From assembly GCF_010015445.1 (NCBI RefSeq), contig NC_053127.1, positions 22,546,745-22,610,744 on the forward strand: a stretch of 64,000 bases of DNA. The letters run 5' to 3'. This stretch comes from Perca fluviatilis. Lineage: Eukaryota; Chordata; Actinopteri; Perciformes; Percidae. Below the pieces are notes generated by a model. That model saw only the letters and a program-made list of their open reading frames with translations. It was not told the DNA's origin and did no database searches. The position numbers and the translations under genes were made by a program. Every line of letters begins with the position of its first letter. Position 1 is the first letter of the stretch. Positions 56,501 to 64,000 of this stretch are shown in pieces.

Positions 56501-59500
56501 CGTTAGAGGGAACTGAAACATCGCCGCACGGGACGCTAGTTAACACCACACTCGACGGCAGGTAACGTTAGCCTACCGTTAGCTAGCAGCTGGAGTAAAC
56601 ACAGTTAAAATGCTGACAGCCCTTTTGAGTTTGCAGGTATGATTTTAATATAACATTATAGTCATTATGGCCTTTAGAAAAATGTTTTTTGGGGGAGGTG
56701 GGGTAGTGCACTATAGGCCCCCGTGGGGCGGGCTAAGCTTTTGTCCTTAATGGCATTTTTTCCCCCTTACATTACTTTTACACTTTTACTTGAGTAAAAA
56801 GCTTGAGTTGATACTTCAACTTCTAGAGAAGTCTTTTCAAACCCTAGTATCTATACTTCTACTGGAGTAATGAATGTGAATATTTTTGACACCTCTGTCT
56901 ATAATATTAAAGTCTGCATGTGAAAGTTATCCTGTGGAGTTTTGGACCTCTGCTGTTTGTCACACTATTCCACTGATCCATAAGTGGCAGTAATGCGCCA
57001 AGATGTGCAGCCATGTGCCAACAGAGACAGGGAAGAAGGCGAGATAGTAAACATGGATGTAAACAGCGATAGATTTTAAATACTTAAAAAATGCGATATG
57101 ATTTATGAGGAGGGAAATGCACTACACACGATGAGTTTTGGTGAGCGCAACTGAATGTAAACATGACTTTTGTTTGTTCACAAGAAAATCCACAGTGCAC
57201 CTTTAATAATTGCAAAGTTTGGCGCCTCAAACAACGTACAGTTGAAGGGAATTCAAGTGGTGACTCATCTGTTATGATTAACTCCGGATAGGATTAAGCA
57301 CATACTGTACTTATTGAATATAAGGTAGGTAAACATATTCCTTTACACATTGGAATGTTAAATGTGCATGTTCACACACAAGCAAATTCTAAAGTAGCTC
57401 CTATTTGACACATAATTATCCTGTCATTCTAGTCAACGGATGCCTGTAAATGGTCCTTCTCTTTCTCCTTCTAAGAAAACTTGGCAGCCTAATGGTGCTT
57501 ATTTCTGTTTGTGCAAATCAGTCCTACTATAGGGCTGATACAGAGTACAGTGTGACACAACTTCTTAGAAACCAAGAAGAAACTTGAAGATATAAACACT
57601 AGAAAAAAAAGCAGGATCTGGCAGGCTTTGGACAGTGAAGGACTCAATGTTTTGTGCAGAATACAAAGGCATAAACAATGTGTGAAGCTTCTGACCTGCC
57701 GTAAGAGTCCTATCTGTTCGATTTCCTCTCTCAAGTGCTCCATCTTCCTCCTCATAGTGAAGCTGGGGTCTGTCGAGCTGTACTCCTGGCGGCTTCCTCT
57801 GGTGAAGGCTGAAATAACAGATGAACTGTTCTGAGTTCCAGAGAACACAGTGAGATGCAAAGAGGAAGCTAAAATCCGAGACACAGCTGCTAATGACTTA
57901 TTTTAAAACTAATTCACTATTTCACTCCTACCTAATCAGGCAGTCATCAAATCGTCATCTTTCCAAACATGTCACAAGCACAGGTACATTTTCAGTCAGA
58001 TAAAGGGGTCCTTACTCTTTTTCATTTTTGGTTAAAATAATATCTTCCTTACAGTTCTGAAGAGAAGCAAGAAAGAAAATGTTTTCTCAAGTACAGTACA
58101 TAAGTACAAACTTGAGTGGGAAGTTATACTCCACTACATTTAAGGGGGAAATACTGTACTTTTTAATTGAATATATTTATTTGACAGCTATAGTTACTAG
58201 TTATTTTACCAATTAAGATTTTACATACAAAGCATATGAAGAGTCCATAAATATGATCCATTATTAAACCTACATTGTGTAATTTTTTTGAGTTGATTCT
58301 TTGCAAAAACCCTTTTTTCTTTCACAAATATGTACTCATTTATGTGTAATGACTTCCACCAACTAATCAAAGTATTCCGTAAACGTAGAATCTGCCATTC
58401 AGAATCATTCAGAATACAGACGAGCGACTTGCTCGAATGACGGCAGCCATGTAGCGTCTCCATCTTTAAAATACATTAGCCAAAGAGGGACATACCTTCC
58501 GCATTTCGCCCTCTTACACCTATTGGCACCGTGACAAATGCAAGGGGGAGATTACTCGCCAGGGAAGCGAAAAAGAGAATTAAAACGACAACGCGACAGG
58601 CAAAGCAACAAGATCAAAGTTAATACTGGAGTGTCTAGAACAGCTGCGTGTAAACGACGGAAGGAGCTAATTTCGGGTTCGGCCACCGTAGGAGGAAGGG
58701 CTATAAAGTAATATTCAGTTGGTTGTCATATACAATTTCACCGCTAGATGGGAGAAATTCTTATACAATGTAGCTTTAAAAGCAAACAGTAAAAATAACA
58801 GTAAAAATGTAAACAGTAAAATGAGAGATGAAATGATTAGTCAATTAATCGACAGAAAATTTAACTATTTTAATAACGATTAATCAAATTAAGAAAAAAA
58901 TACCAAACATTTCTCGGTTCCGGCATTTCATAGATGAGGATTTGCTGATACAGTGGACTGAATAAATTAGAGGTTTGACAGTTGGTCAGACAGAACAAGC
59001 TATTGGAAGGTGCCACTTTGGATCTTGATGATTGTGATGAAGTCTATTCACACAAGTTTTACGAACCAAACAGTTTAATCGATTAGTTGAGAAAATAGTC
59101 AGCAGATTAATCCATAATAAAAACAGTTGTTAGTTGAAGCCTTATATAAAAGTAAAAATGAGCTGCAGCTCAACCAACTGCGAACATAAAATGCTGCTTA
59201 CACATCAATGCATCAGTAGTGAAAATCTAATAATATGAGTACTTTTTACTTTCAAAACTTTAAGTACATTTTCCTGATAATACTTATGTAACATTGTTGT
59301 GGTGTTTGGACAGAAAGCTATAAATCAATCATGAAAAAATTAATATTTCCATCATTCATTAGTGTAGCCAAATTAAAAAGAGAGCCATCAATCATGTTGT
59401 ACGTTGTCCTTGACTGCTAATGCACTGATATAGAACAAATCAACAGTTCCTCAGAAACTTCCCCACTTCCAGAGAAAGGACACTGGAACTCCACCTTAAA

Positions 59501-62500
59501 ATAATTTGGCTTCAGATATGAGCCTTGTGTTTAAATGGAGCACTTCCTCATCGTTTATACAAGCTGCACTTTTATATTTTATATTAGTGGAAGCTAACTA
59601 ACTGCACATACTATATACTAATTTAGCTAATCCCATTGATTTGAAGGTATCTTTAGTAAGAGAGACTGTTTACTACTGATAAATGATAAATGCTTGGGTA
59701 AGTGATGACTTTGTTTTTCTCCTAAATGTAATTTTCAAATACGATTTGCTATATATACATTTTTTATTTGGACTTGAGCCTTTGGATTTATCAAGTCAAA
59801 TGGTTTACACCCTTTTTAGTATCTATTTCTTGCTTGTTTGTATGTTTGTTTAATTATTTAGGAAGGGACAATGTACATTAATTAACATGAGCACTTAAGT
59901 CTAACATGTAATTAGGCCAGATTAAGCCAGGCTCATTTTCATCTGCAGTCCCTGGCAGGTTGATGACATTAAAAGTAAACATACAAGACCACATAAACAT
60001 ATGAACACAAACGAAGCACATGAACACAAATAAAAGCAGTAAGCACAGACCCTTAAGCACATACAAGCTTCAAAGCGCATAAGATCAGATCCATAAGCAC
60101 ATAAACACAGACAAAAGAACATTGGCAAAAACAAATAGTAAAACAAACTAACCATCATCTCAGATTATAACAGCATGTTAGATTGACCACTAACTACTGT
60201 TTTATAGATTTGGAGAAAGACTTGAGCGATGTGATGTTGCTTAGTTCTGTGGGTATAGTGTTCTAGGTATGTGCTGCTCAAATGGAAAAGCTGACCGTCC
60301 AAAGGTACTTTTTCTATGTGGTATTTTACAATCCCCAGGTTTTATGGTCTACACAAACACATAGTTTTCTGTCTGTAAGGTATAATTTCATTACCCTTTT
60401 TAGTACATTAGGTGAACATTTTAACTTTGATAATTTGGTAATTAGAACCCAATTTGCATAGGATGCAATTCTTATTTAACGGATGCAATTATTAATTGCA
60501 TAGAATGCAATTCTTTATTATCTTCAGAAATGTATTACAAAGAGGTCATACACATGAGCATGGACTGTTGTCATGCTTGATGTGAATTACCTCTCGTACA
60601 TCCCGAGGTGCAAACAGACAATTCCACCACTAGTGTTGTAGCCGAGTCACCAAGTGTCGAGTCCGAGTCAAGTATCCAGTCCCCAGTGTTGGAGCCCAGT
60701 CTGAGTCACCAAAGAAGAGTCAGAGTTGAGTCACCATTACCTGAGTTTGAGTCACAAGTCAAGAGTCCAGAGAATAGCGACTCGAGTCTGACCCGAGTCC
60801 ATCGGACACATAAAAACTAAGAAACTTTCGATTCCAACTTTCGAGTCCTATTTCATGAAACCTTGAGTCAAATGTCATAATTCCTCGAGTCCAAGTCATC
60901 AGTACACGAGTCCAAGTAGAGTCTGAGTCCAAGACTCAAGGACCCTATCACTGCCCAACACACATTAAAAAGACAATAACCCTGTGGCGGGCTAGTTTTG
61001 AGTTCCAAGATCATTACTGTTGTAAAAAGTGAAAACACTGACCCAAAAATGTAACACAGTCACACAACAAGCACTTGTGTATTACCCGTAGAATCTATAA
61101 AACTGAAGTTACCTGATCTCGGCTTTAGTCCAAACACTGTCAGAGTGGTGCTGAAATCAACGTTGCGCAAGCCCTCCTGTAGGCATAACATTCATGAAAA
61201 TCTAAGTAAGGCATTCACTGTCTTAGCACTCAAACATGTTTTGAGATGATAAGATATTTTGTTTTTCATCCACAATGGTTCTTACACCTACCTCACAGTC
61301 GTCATTCCCACTGGAGTTTTTCCGAGCACTCTGACACTTGTACTGTCATGTAAGGAAAAAGAAATTTTTATTTTTTATTTTTATGACTTTCACTTCATTT
61401 CTATCCACCCTCTCCAGTTGGACAGGTGTTTGACTTTAGACTTTTGTTGTTGACATCATACTGACGTACATACTGTGGGTGAGATGATAATGATAAAAAA
61501 TGACTATCGTCATACAGTCCTTCACTATGTACATGTAACATTATCATCACACTTTCTTGATAAAATCTGGAACTTTCCTCCCTTGAAGCAGTAACAGCAC
61601 AAGTTTTCACAATACTTTTTAAAGGCTCAGTTCACCCAAATCACACATAAAAACATGTTTACTCCCACCAGTATCTAGCAATGTAGATACCTGCTTCAGA
61701 AAAGTATGCTCTAACCCCAATACAAAGGAGGGGAAAGGAATTTGTGGTGCTAGATTATTTATTTGTTTAACTCAACAGGAGGGTGTGTTTCCAGAAACAA
61801 TGTCCCAGTTCTGGAGAATCCACAGACCTCACTGTGAACAGCAACCAAATATTTCTGCATGGCTTGATACCAATAAAGGTTAAGTGCGAAATACACAACT
61901 AATTGCCTGAGGGGGAAATGCAAATATTGTGTTTTGTTCTGCAGAAGATACATTTTATTAATCATAAATTAGACCGCTGCAGCTTTGGGGAGACGTGTGC
62001 AGGATCATACCTTGAGATAATCTTTTCTCAGGTACTTGTTCCTTCTGCGTTCTTCATTCTGATTGAGAACGGGTGGGACTTGGGGCCACATTGGCTCTGA
62101 ATCTGACTGGTCCGTCTTCAAGCTGCCATCAAAGGAGCAGGAGGAAGAAGGCTGTAAAAGCAGACGGATACAATTAAAATCATTCTCTGCATCCTCCAGA
62201 GGAATGGGAGACCACAAACAAAGTAACTTATGGACACAGGACATTTTTACTCGTGGTATGTTTGCTTTGAAGTCAAAGAGTTTGTACCTGTCCACTCAGC
62301 ACTGATGCTCCACTACTTCCTTCATCCAGAGAAGCACTAGAATAAAGACATGAGTAGCATCAGATGTCTATATCTGTTGTTTTGGGGTTTTGTTTAAGCA
62401 TTTTTATTACAGATTACAGATAGACTGGAAAGGGGAGAGAGAGAGAGGAGATGACACGCAGCAAAGGGACGCTGCCAAGGACTCAGCCTAGATGGGGCGC

Positions 62501-62704
62501 ATGCTCTATCGGGTCAGATCAAATCGCGATACTATTCTGTATCGACTTTTTCCCTGACTCCTACTCTACAAGGGCTCCACTGTAACACACACACATGTGT
62601 GCTTCTAGTCAGCAAGAGTGAATATGTTGTACAGTACGTACCTGCGAGCGGTCTGAGGTGGGGGCCTTGGCTTGCTGCCTGAGCTTCCGGAGTGACTTAG
62701 GAAT
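49381..62704 (-). CDS. lrch2: lrch2, leucine-rich repeats and calponin homology domain protein 2 (3' half)
   Basis: Putative cytoskeletal scaffold with N-terminal leucine-rich repeats (outside the window) and a C-terminal CH domain. Nine coding exons join without phase conflict: 62704-62642, 62336-62288, 62151-62011, 61342-61292, 61176-61113, 57808-57696, 50737-50600, 50394-50317 and 49500-49381, giving 271 aa. The first five and part of the sixth encode a Ser/Pro-rich and charged linker (SGSSGSKPRPPPQTARS, later NEERRRNKYLRKDYLK). A helical block MRRKMEHLREEIEQIGLLRQ precedes the CH domain, ESRLKVLLPDDVGAALMDGV to LGVTQDKLCLPHHILEERG. The end QLSAV and the adjacent il13ra2 favour lrch2 over lrch1/3/4. 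A CH domain alone gives no proof of actin binding. Confidence 0.9.
49501..50316. other. lrch2 last intron
   Basis: About 0.8 kb of A+T-rich DNA between the last two coding exons, no other feature. Confidence 0.65.
50317..50394 (-). CDS. lrch2: lrch2 coding exon H (CH domain, middle)
   Basis: 78 nt, gtcttccag|CCAAAG to ACACAG|gtaagg, 26 codons: PKLSMAKCRRNVENFLDACK then KLGVTQ, typical for the CH helix containing NVENFLxACxxLGV. Confidence 0.95.
50600..50737 (-). CDS. lrch2: lrch2 coding exon G (CH domain, first part)
   Basis: 138 nt, gtttccag|AACATT to GCAGTG|gtaagc, 46 codons in phase 0. Encodes NIESRLKVLLPDDVGAALMD then GVVLCHLANHICPRSVASIH. The LxDGxxLCxLxN motif is the CH-domain core. 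Confidence 0.96.
51315..52859. mobile_element. TTAA-flanked MITE interrupted by a LINE-1 fragment
   Basis: The left end TTAAAACTATAGTGCGTAGT mirrors the right end TTACGCACTAAAGCTTTAA. Without the inserted LINE the element is about 290 bp. Its interior (ggaattctaagtaatgag, ctgatagtcttaattagc, gcaatggcttgaatgtaacg) matches the second copy at 54405-54787. It lies in the 7-kb intron of lrch2. Confidence 0.75.
51593..52836 (+). mobile_element. 5'-truncated LINE-1-like retrotransposon fragment with target duplication
   Basis: 1.24 kb, flanked by the perfect 11-bp repeat aaagttacgca (51582-51592 and 52837-52847) and ending in an A-rich tail after aaataaaccttgatt. The plus strand encodes the C-terminal part of an L1 ORF2: FNLPQTHFFRYLQIQDF, NRWERDMGLSISEEDWDQAI then a stop; in other frames HRLHYSK, CKQDTADLFHMFWSCPKLTP and FWESIF. 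Multiple frame changes make it inactive. The 5' truncation is typical of LINE insertion. Confidence 0.8.
53491..53529. repeat. (CT)n microsatellite
   Basis: About 17 CT units with one A interruption near the right end, in the lrch2 7-kb intron. Confidence 0.9.
54405..54787. mobile_element. Second copy of the TTAA-type MITE
   Basis: It shares with 51315-52859 the phrases gcgtagtttctgtc, gaggaattctaagtaatgag, tgctagtag, ggattaaaaaaacatg, ctgatagtcttaattagctt and gcaatggcttgaatgtaacg in the same order and orientation. It keeps interior sequence missing from the other copy and no LINE. The right end ...cactaaagcgTTAA is intact; the left tip is diverged. Confidence 0.75.
55004..55455. mobile_element. 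TTAA-flanked palindromic MITE
   Basis: The left end TTAAAGGTGCTCTAAGT is perfectly mirrored at 55439-55455. The arms continue for about 150 bp: gtcacatacagcaaacatct, cctgtcccctgaacacactg, gtctctgtagacagcccagg at left are found inverted at right. A spacer of about 80 bp separates them. The left arm is interrupted by a 66-bp insertion. The single strand would fold into a very long hairpin. Confidence 0.85.
55021..55086. mobile_element. 66-bp hAT-type micro-MITE with perfect 8-bp duplication
   Basis: Ends CAGTGGTTCC and GAAACCACTG are inverted repeats of each other (CAGTGGTT), the tip of a widespread hAT family. The flanks at 55013-55020 and 55087-55094 are both ctctaagt, a perfect 8-bp target duplication. 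The insertion split the left arm of the palindromic MITE. Confidence 0.85.
56001..56897. mobile_element. 897-bp non-autonomous hAT element with perfect 8-bp duplication
   Basis: CAGAGGTGTCAAGTAAC at the left mirrors TTTTTGACACCTCTG at the right (12 bp perfect). Subterminal aaatactttgttacc/ctactggagtaat text belongs to a common fish family. Flanks 55993-56000 and 56898-56905 are both tctataat. There is no transposase. Confidence 0.88.
56907..57206. mobile_element. 300-bp TTAA-flanked MITE
   Basis: It begins TTAAAGTCTGCATGTGAAAG and atcctgtggagttttgg and ends aatccacagtgcaccTTTAA. The ends are imperfect inverted repeats (ttatcctgtggagtttt against attttcttgtg inverted only loosely), but TTAA at both sides and the right-end text fit a common fish piggyBac-like MITE. 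It starts one base after the hAT duplication. Confidence 0.6.
57696..57808 (-). CDS. lrch2: lrch2 coding exon F (helical block before the CH domain)
   Basis: 113 nt, ttatttcag|CCTTCA to CGGCAG|gtcaga. Encodes FTRGSRQEYSSTDPSFTMRR and KMEHLREEIEQIGLLRQ. It is preceded by a 3.3-kb intron and followed by a 7-kb intron, both full of transposons. Confidence 0.9.
58264..58779. mobile_element. 516-bp TTAA-flanked MITE
   Basis: The left end TTAAACCTACATTGTGTAA mirrors the right end ATACAATGTAGCTTTAA. The interior is less A+T-rich (gggagattactcgccaggga). A piggyBac-like non-autonomous element is likely from the TTAA ends. Confidence 0.75.
58824..59145. mobile_element. Teleost MITE with ATTAATC-rich ends
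   Basis: gattagtcaattaatcgaca at left and ttaatcgattagttgagaaa plus cagcagattaatccataata at right form an imperfect inverted pair typical of an abundant fish family; a related fragment lies at 8515-8745. Confidence 0.6.
59860..60130. repeat. Dispersed repeat with degenerate cataaacaca units
   Basis: aggaagggacaatgtacatt and ttttcatctgcagtccctgg mark a common fish repeat. It continues into a degenerate tandem array of about 13-bp units (cataaacatatgaacacaaa, gcacatgaacacaaataaa). Confidence 0.5.
60625..60965. mobile_element. Degenerate hAT element with internal GAGTC minisatellite
   Basis: The interior is built from degenerate gagtccgagtcaag-type units, read as an artificial Ser/Glu-rich frame at 60608-60820. 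The right end ctatcactgcccaacac resembles the inverted tip of a common fish hAT family and the left end reads cactagtgttgtagccgagt. No duplication was confirmed. Confidence 0.55.
61113..61176 (-). CDS. lrch2: lrch2 coding exon E
   Basis: 64 nt, gcctacag|GAGGGC to AGATCAG|gtaact. Encodes EGLRNVDFSTTLTVFGLKPR then Ser, leaving one base that makes Ala with the next exon. Confidence 0.85.
61292..61342 (-). CDS. lrch2: lrch2 coding exon D (51 nt)
   Basis: Acceptor catgacag|TACAAG, donor TGTGAG|gtaggt, phase 0 on both sides: YKCQSARKNSSGNDDCE. It is short enough to be skipped without changing the frame. Confidence 0.78.
61620..61740. repeat. Dispersed repeat fragment (aggctcagttcaccc type)
   Basis: aaaggctcagttcacccaaa followed by acatgtttactcccaccagt resembles the beginning of an abundant fish repeat. 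It sits in the small intron between lrch2 exons C and D. Confidence 0.4.
62011..62151 (-). CDS. lrch2: lrch2 coding exon C
   Basis: 141 nt in phase 0 at both ends; ttttacag|CCTTCT to CTCAAG|gtatga. Encodes PSSSCSFDGSLKTDQSDSEP then a basic end NEERRRNKYLRKDYLK. Confidence 0.85.
62288..62336 (-). CDS. lrch2: lrch2 coding exon B
   Basis: 49 nt, tattctag|TGCTTC to GGACAG|gtacaa. Encodes SASLDEGSSGASVLSGQ with the preceding split codon; ends phase 0. Confidence 0.78.
62395..62530 (-). mobile_element. Diverged tRNA-type SINE, minus strand
   Basis: ggaaaggggagagagagaga and acacgcagcaaagggacg are the reverse complement of the 3' half of the SINE at 63364-63560 (cctttgctgcatgtcatt, ccctctctcttccccttc). 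The tRNA-like head is damaged. Confidence 0.5.
62642..62704 (-). CDS. lrch2: lrch2 coding exon A (linker, Ser/Pro-rich)
   Basis: 63 nt, gtctgcag|ATTCCT to CGCTCGCAG|gtacgt. The frame that joins the next exon reads FLSHSGSSGSKPRPPPQTAR. The first base completes a codon started in an exon to the right of the window. Confidence 0.75.
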
Positions 62705-63249
62705 CTGCAGACGGAAACAGATGAAGAACAAGAACAAGAACTGTGACAATGGCGAAGACTAACGTTGCGTTATTTATGTGGATTACGTCAATCATAATGA
62801 CAGGTTTACAAACAGTAGGACTGAGTCAAATTCAATGGAAAATTCTCCAGCTGAGCAACAAAGGGCAATTACAGTCATTTGCACAATGAATAGTGTCTAT
62901 TCATAGTCTAGTCCTAAATTTAGCAACAGCCAGAGGTGATTTTGATTTTGAAACTGCACATCCAGCCGAACAAGTAGCTTGTAATTTCCCCTCTGGGGAT
63001 CAATAAACAGTATAAATTATTATTAATTATTAGCTTATGTGTCAACCACATTGACCCTACAGTCACATTAGCGACAAAGCGACAGGCTGCCATTCATTTT
63101 CAATGGGAGTGGCCGTTTGCCAGTGACAAGCAACGAGCTTGCCGCTGCCATGAGCAAGGCGGGACCGAAATAGACAAGAAGTCTATTTTATGCAATTGCT
63201 GAACGATGTGACAAAGCGACTGCCAATCGGAGTGAGGCAGCTCCTCTAA

Positions 63250-63292
63250 ATGAGGGCGCCAAGATAGCTCAGTTGGTAGAGGCGGCAAAGCT
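63250..63292 (+). mobile_element. SINE head fragment
   Basis: gagggcgccaagatagctca then gttggtagaggcgg matches the first 40 bp of the neighbouring SINE, including box A, then breaks off. Confidence 0.5.
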
Positions 63293-63363
63293 GTTTAAAA
63301 CCTAAATGGGCATGAATATTTTTTTTAACTAGTCCATTAAACTCTTACATCAAGATATCTAAA

Positions 63364-63560
63364 GGAGGGCGCCCAGATAGCTCAGTTGGTAGTGTGGGCG
63401 CCCACATATAGAGGTTTACTCCTCAACGCAGCGGGCCCGGGTTCAACTCTGACCTGCATCCCTTTGCTGCATGTCATTCCCCCTCTCTCTTCCCCTTCAT
63501 GTCTTCAGCTGTCCTGTCAAATAAAGGCCTAAAATGCCCAAAAATAATCTTAAAAAAAAA
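63364..63560 (+). mobile_element. tRNA-derived SINE with perfect 12-bp target duplication
   Basis: A Pol III promoter box A (TAGCTCAGTTGG, 63378-63389) and box B (GGTTCAACTCT, 63440-63450) lie in a tRNA-like head. The body contains cctttgctgcatgtcattcc and gtcttcagctgtcctgtcaa and the tail is poly(A). The repeats aagatatctaaa at 63352-63363 and 63561-63572 are identical, which marks a relatively recent insertion. It is not a functional tRNA gene because the head cannot form a complete cloverleaf. Confidence 0.85.
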
Positions 63561-64000
63561 AAGATATCTAAATGAGTGATTTACAGTCATGTCTGACACA
63601 TGGCAGTTAGCTATAGCCTAGCTATAACCTAGTTAGCCTAAGTTAGGTTCAGGCTTCAGCATGAAGTGAAAATAATGATTGGAATAGTGAAAATATGTTA
63701 CGGTAATATTATCATCACCTTTTTCCCTTCCCTGTCTCTGTGTACTGTGGTAGCCTACCTATAAGTCTTGACATGTAGAAATTTCATGTGACTAAATTCT
63801 GATCCAAGAGCCCAATTATATAGGATTATATGGCCTCATAGTAACCATTTGCAATGTGTGTCGAAAGCCATATTTTTATTTGAACTTGACATTACTGTAT
63901 AAAATAATCTATTGTGAGCTTGTGTAAGTTCTGCCCTAAATCACTCCATCGTGACTCTAAACCCAGAATCTAGGGTGAGTTGAGCCAATGTTACTATTTG

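Larger units (their letters stand above)
57809..61112. other. lrch2 intron between exons E and F
   Basis: 3.3 kb containing the MITE at 58264-58779, the ATTAATC-type element at 58824-59145, a dispersed repeat near 59860-60130 and a degenerate hAT repeat at 60625-60965. No further exon is needed because exons E and F join in phase. Confidence 0.65.

Noticed and set aside
60608..60820. 70-codon Ser/Glu-rich open frame
   Set aside because: It is the translation of degenerate GAGTC-type units inside a hAT element.
63364..63450. tRNA gene
   Set aside because: Box A and box B are present but the head is not a full cloverleaf and is followed by a SINE body, poly(A) tail and target duplication.

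Overview
This is teleost (ray-finned fish) nuclear DNA, about 60% A+T and mostly non-coding. Its protein-coding information sits in short exons with GT-AG borders. The intergenic DNA is full of fish-type microsatellites (long (CA)n and (TA)n runs), tRNA-derived SINEs, TTAA-flanked MITEs, hAT and Tc1/mariner relics and LINE fragments. I could assemble four genes exon by exon with matching splice phases. The order and neighbours (dcx, il13ra2, lrch2) recall the human Xq23 region.

Layout. (1) 1-10.2 kb, minus strand: the 5' part of dcx (doublecortin). It has a non-coding first exon near 10.03-10.23 kb, the ATG exon at 4.7-5.15 kb and a second coding exon at 1.84-2.17 kb. The rest of the gene lies left of the window. 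(2) 10.2-20.8 kb: a gene-free divergent interval with a 1.9-kb Tc1/mariner relic, microsatellites and possible regulatory DNA. (3) 20.88-26.98 kb, plus strand: a complete three-exon tmem47-type gene (claudin-superfamily four-pass protein, 179 aa). (4) 27-33.5 kb: a convergent gene-free interval with SINE-like repeats, a LINE fragment and long (TA)n/(CA)n tracts. (5) 33.5-40.9 kb, minus strand: a complete nine-coding-exon il13ra2 gene (IL-13 receptor alpha-2, 412 aa). (6) 40.9-43.1 kb: a hAT-like element just upstream of the il13ra2 5' exon. (7) 43.1-62.7 kb, minus strand: the 3' half of lrch2, with nine coding exons giving 271 aa of low-complexity linker plus the complete C-terminal calponin-homology domain, and probably a ~6-kb 3' UTR. 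The leucine-rich-repeat exons lie right of the window. Its introns hold a dense set of nested transposons. (8) 62.7-64 kb: lrch2 intron with a tRNA-type SINE flanked by a perfect 12-bp duplication.

The four genes are not a functional pathway. dcx acts on neuronal microtubules, tmem47 at cell junctions, il13ra2 in type-2 cytokine control and lrch2 probably in actin or scaffold functions. No CRISPR array, operon, autonomous mobile element or evidently new molecular system was found. The most informative non-genic signals are transposon insertions whose order can be read from target-site duplications, several GC-richer blocks that might be enhancers, and the long cytoplasmic tail predicted for il13ra2. 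Homology calls come from remembered protein families, not from a database search.
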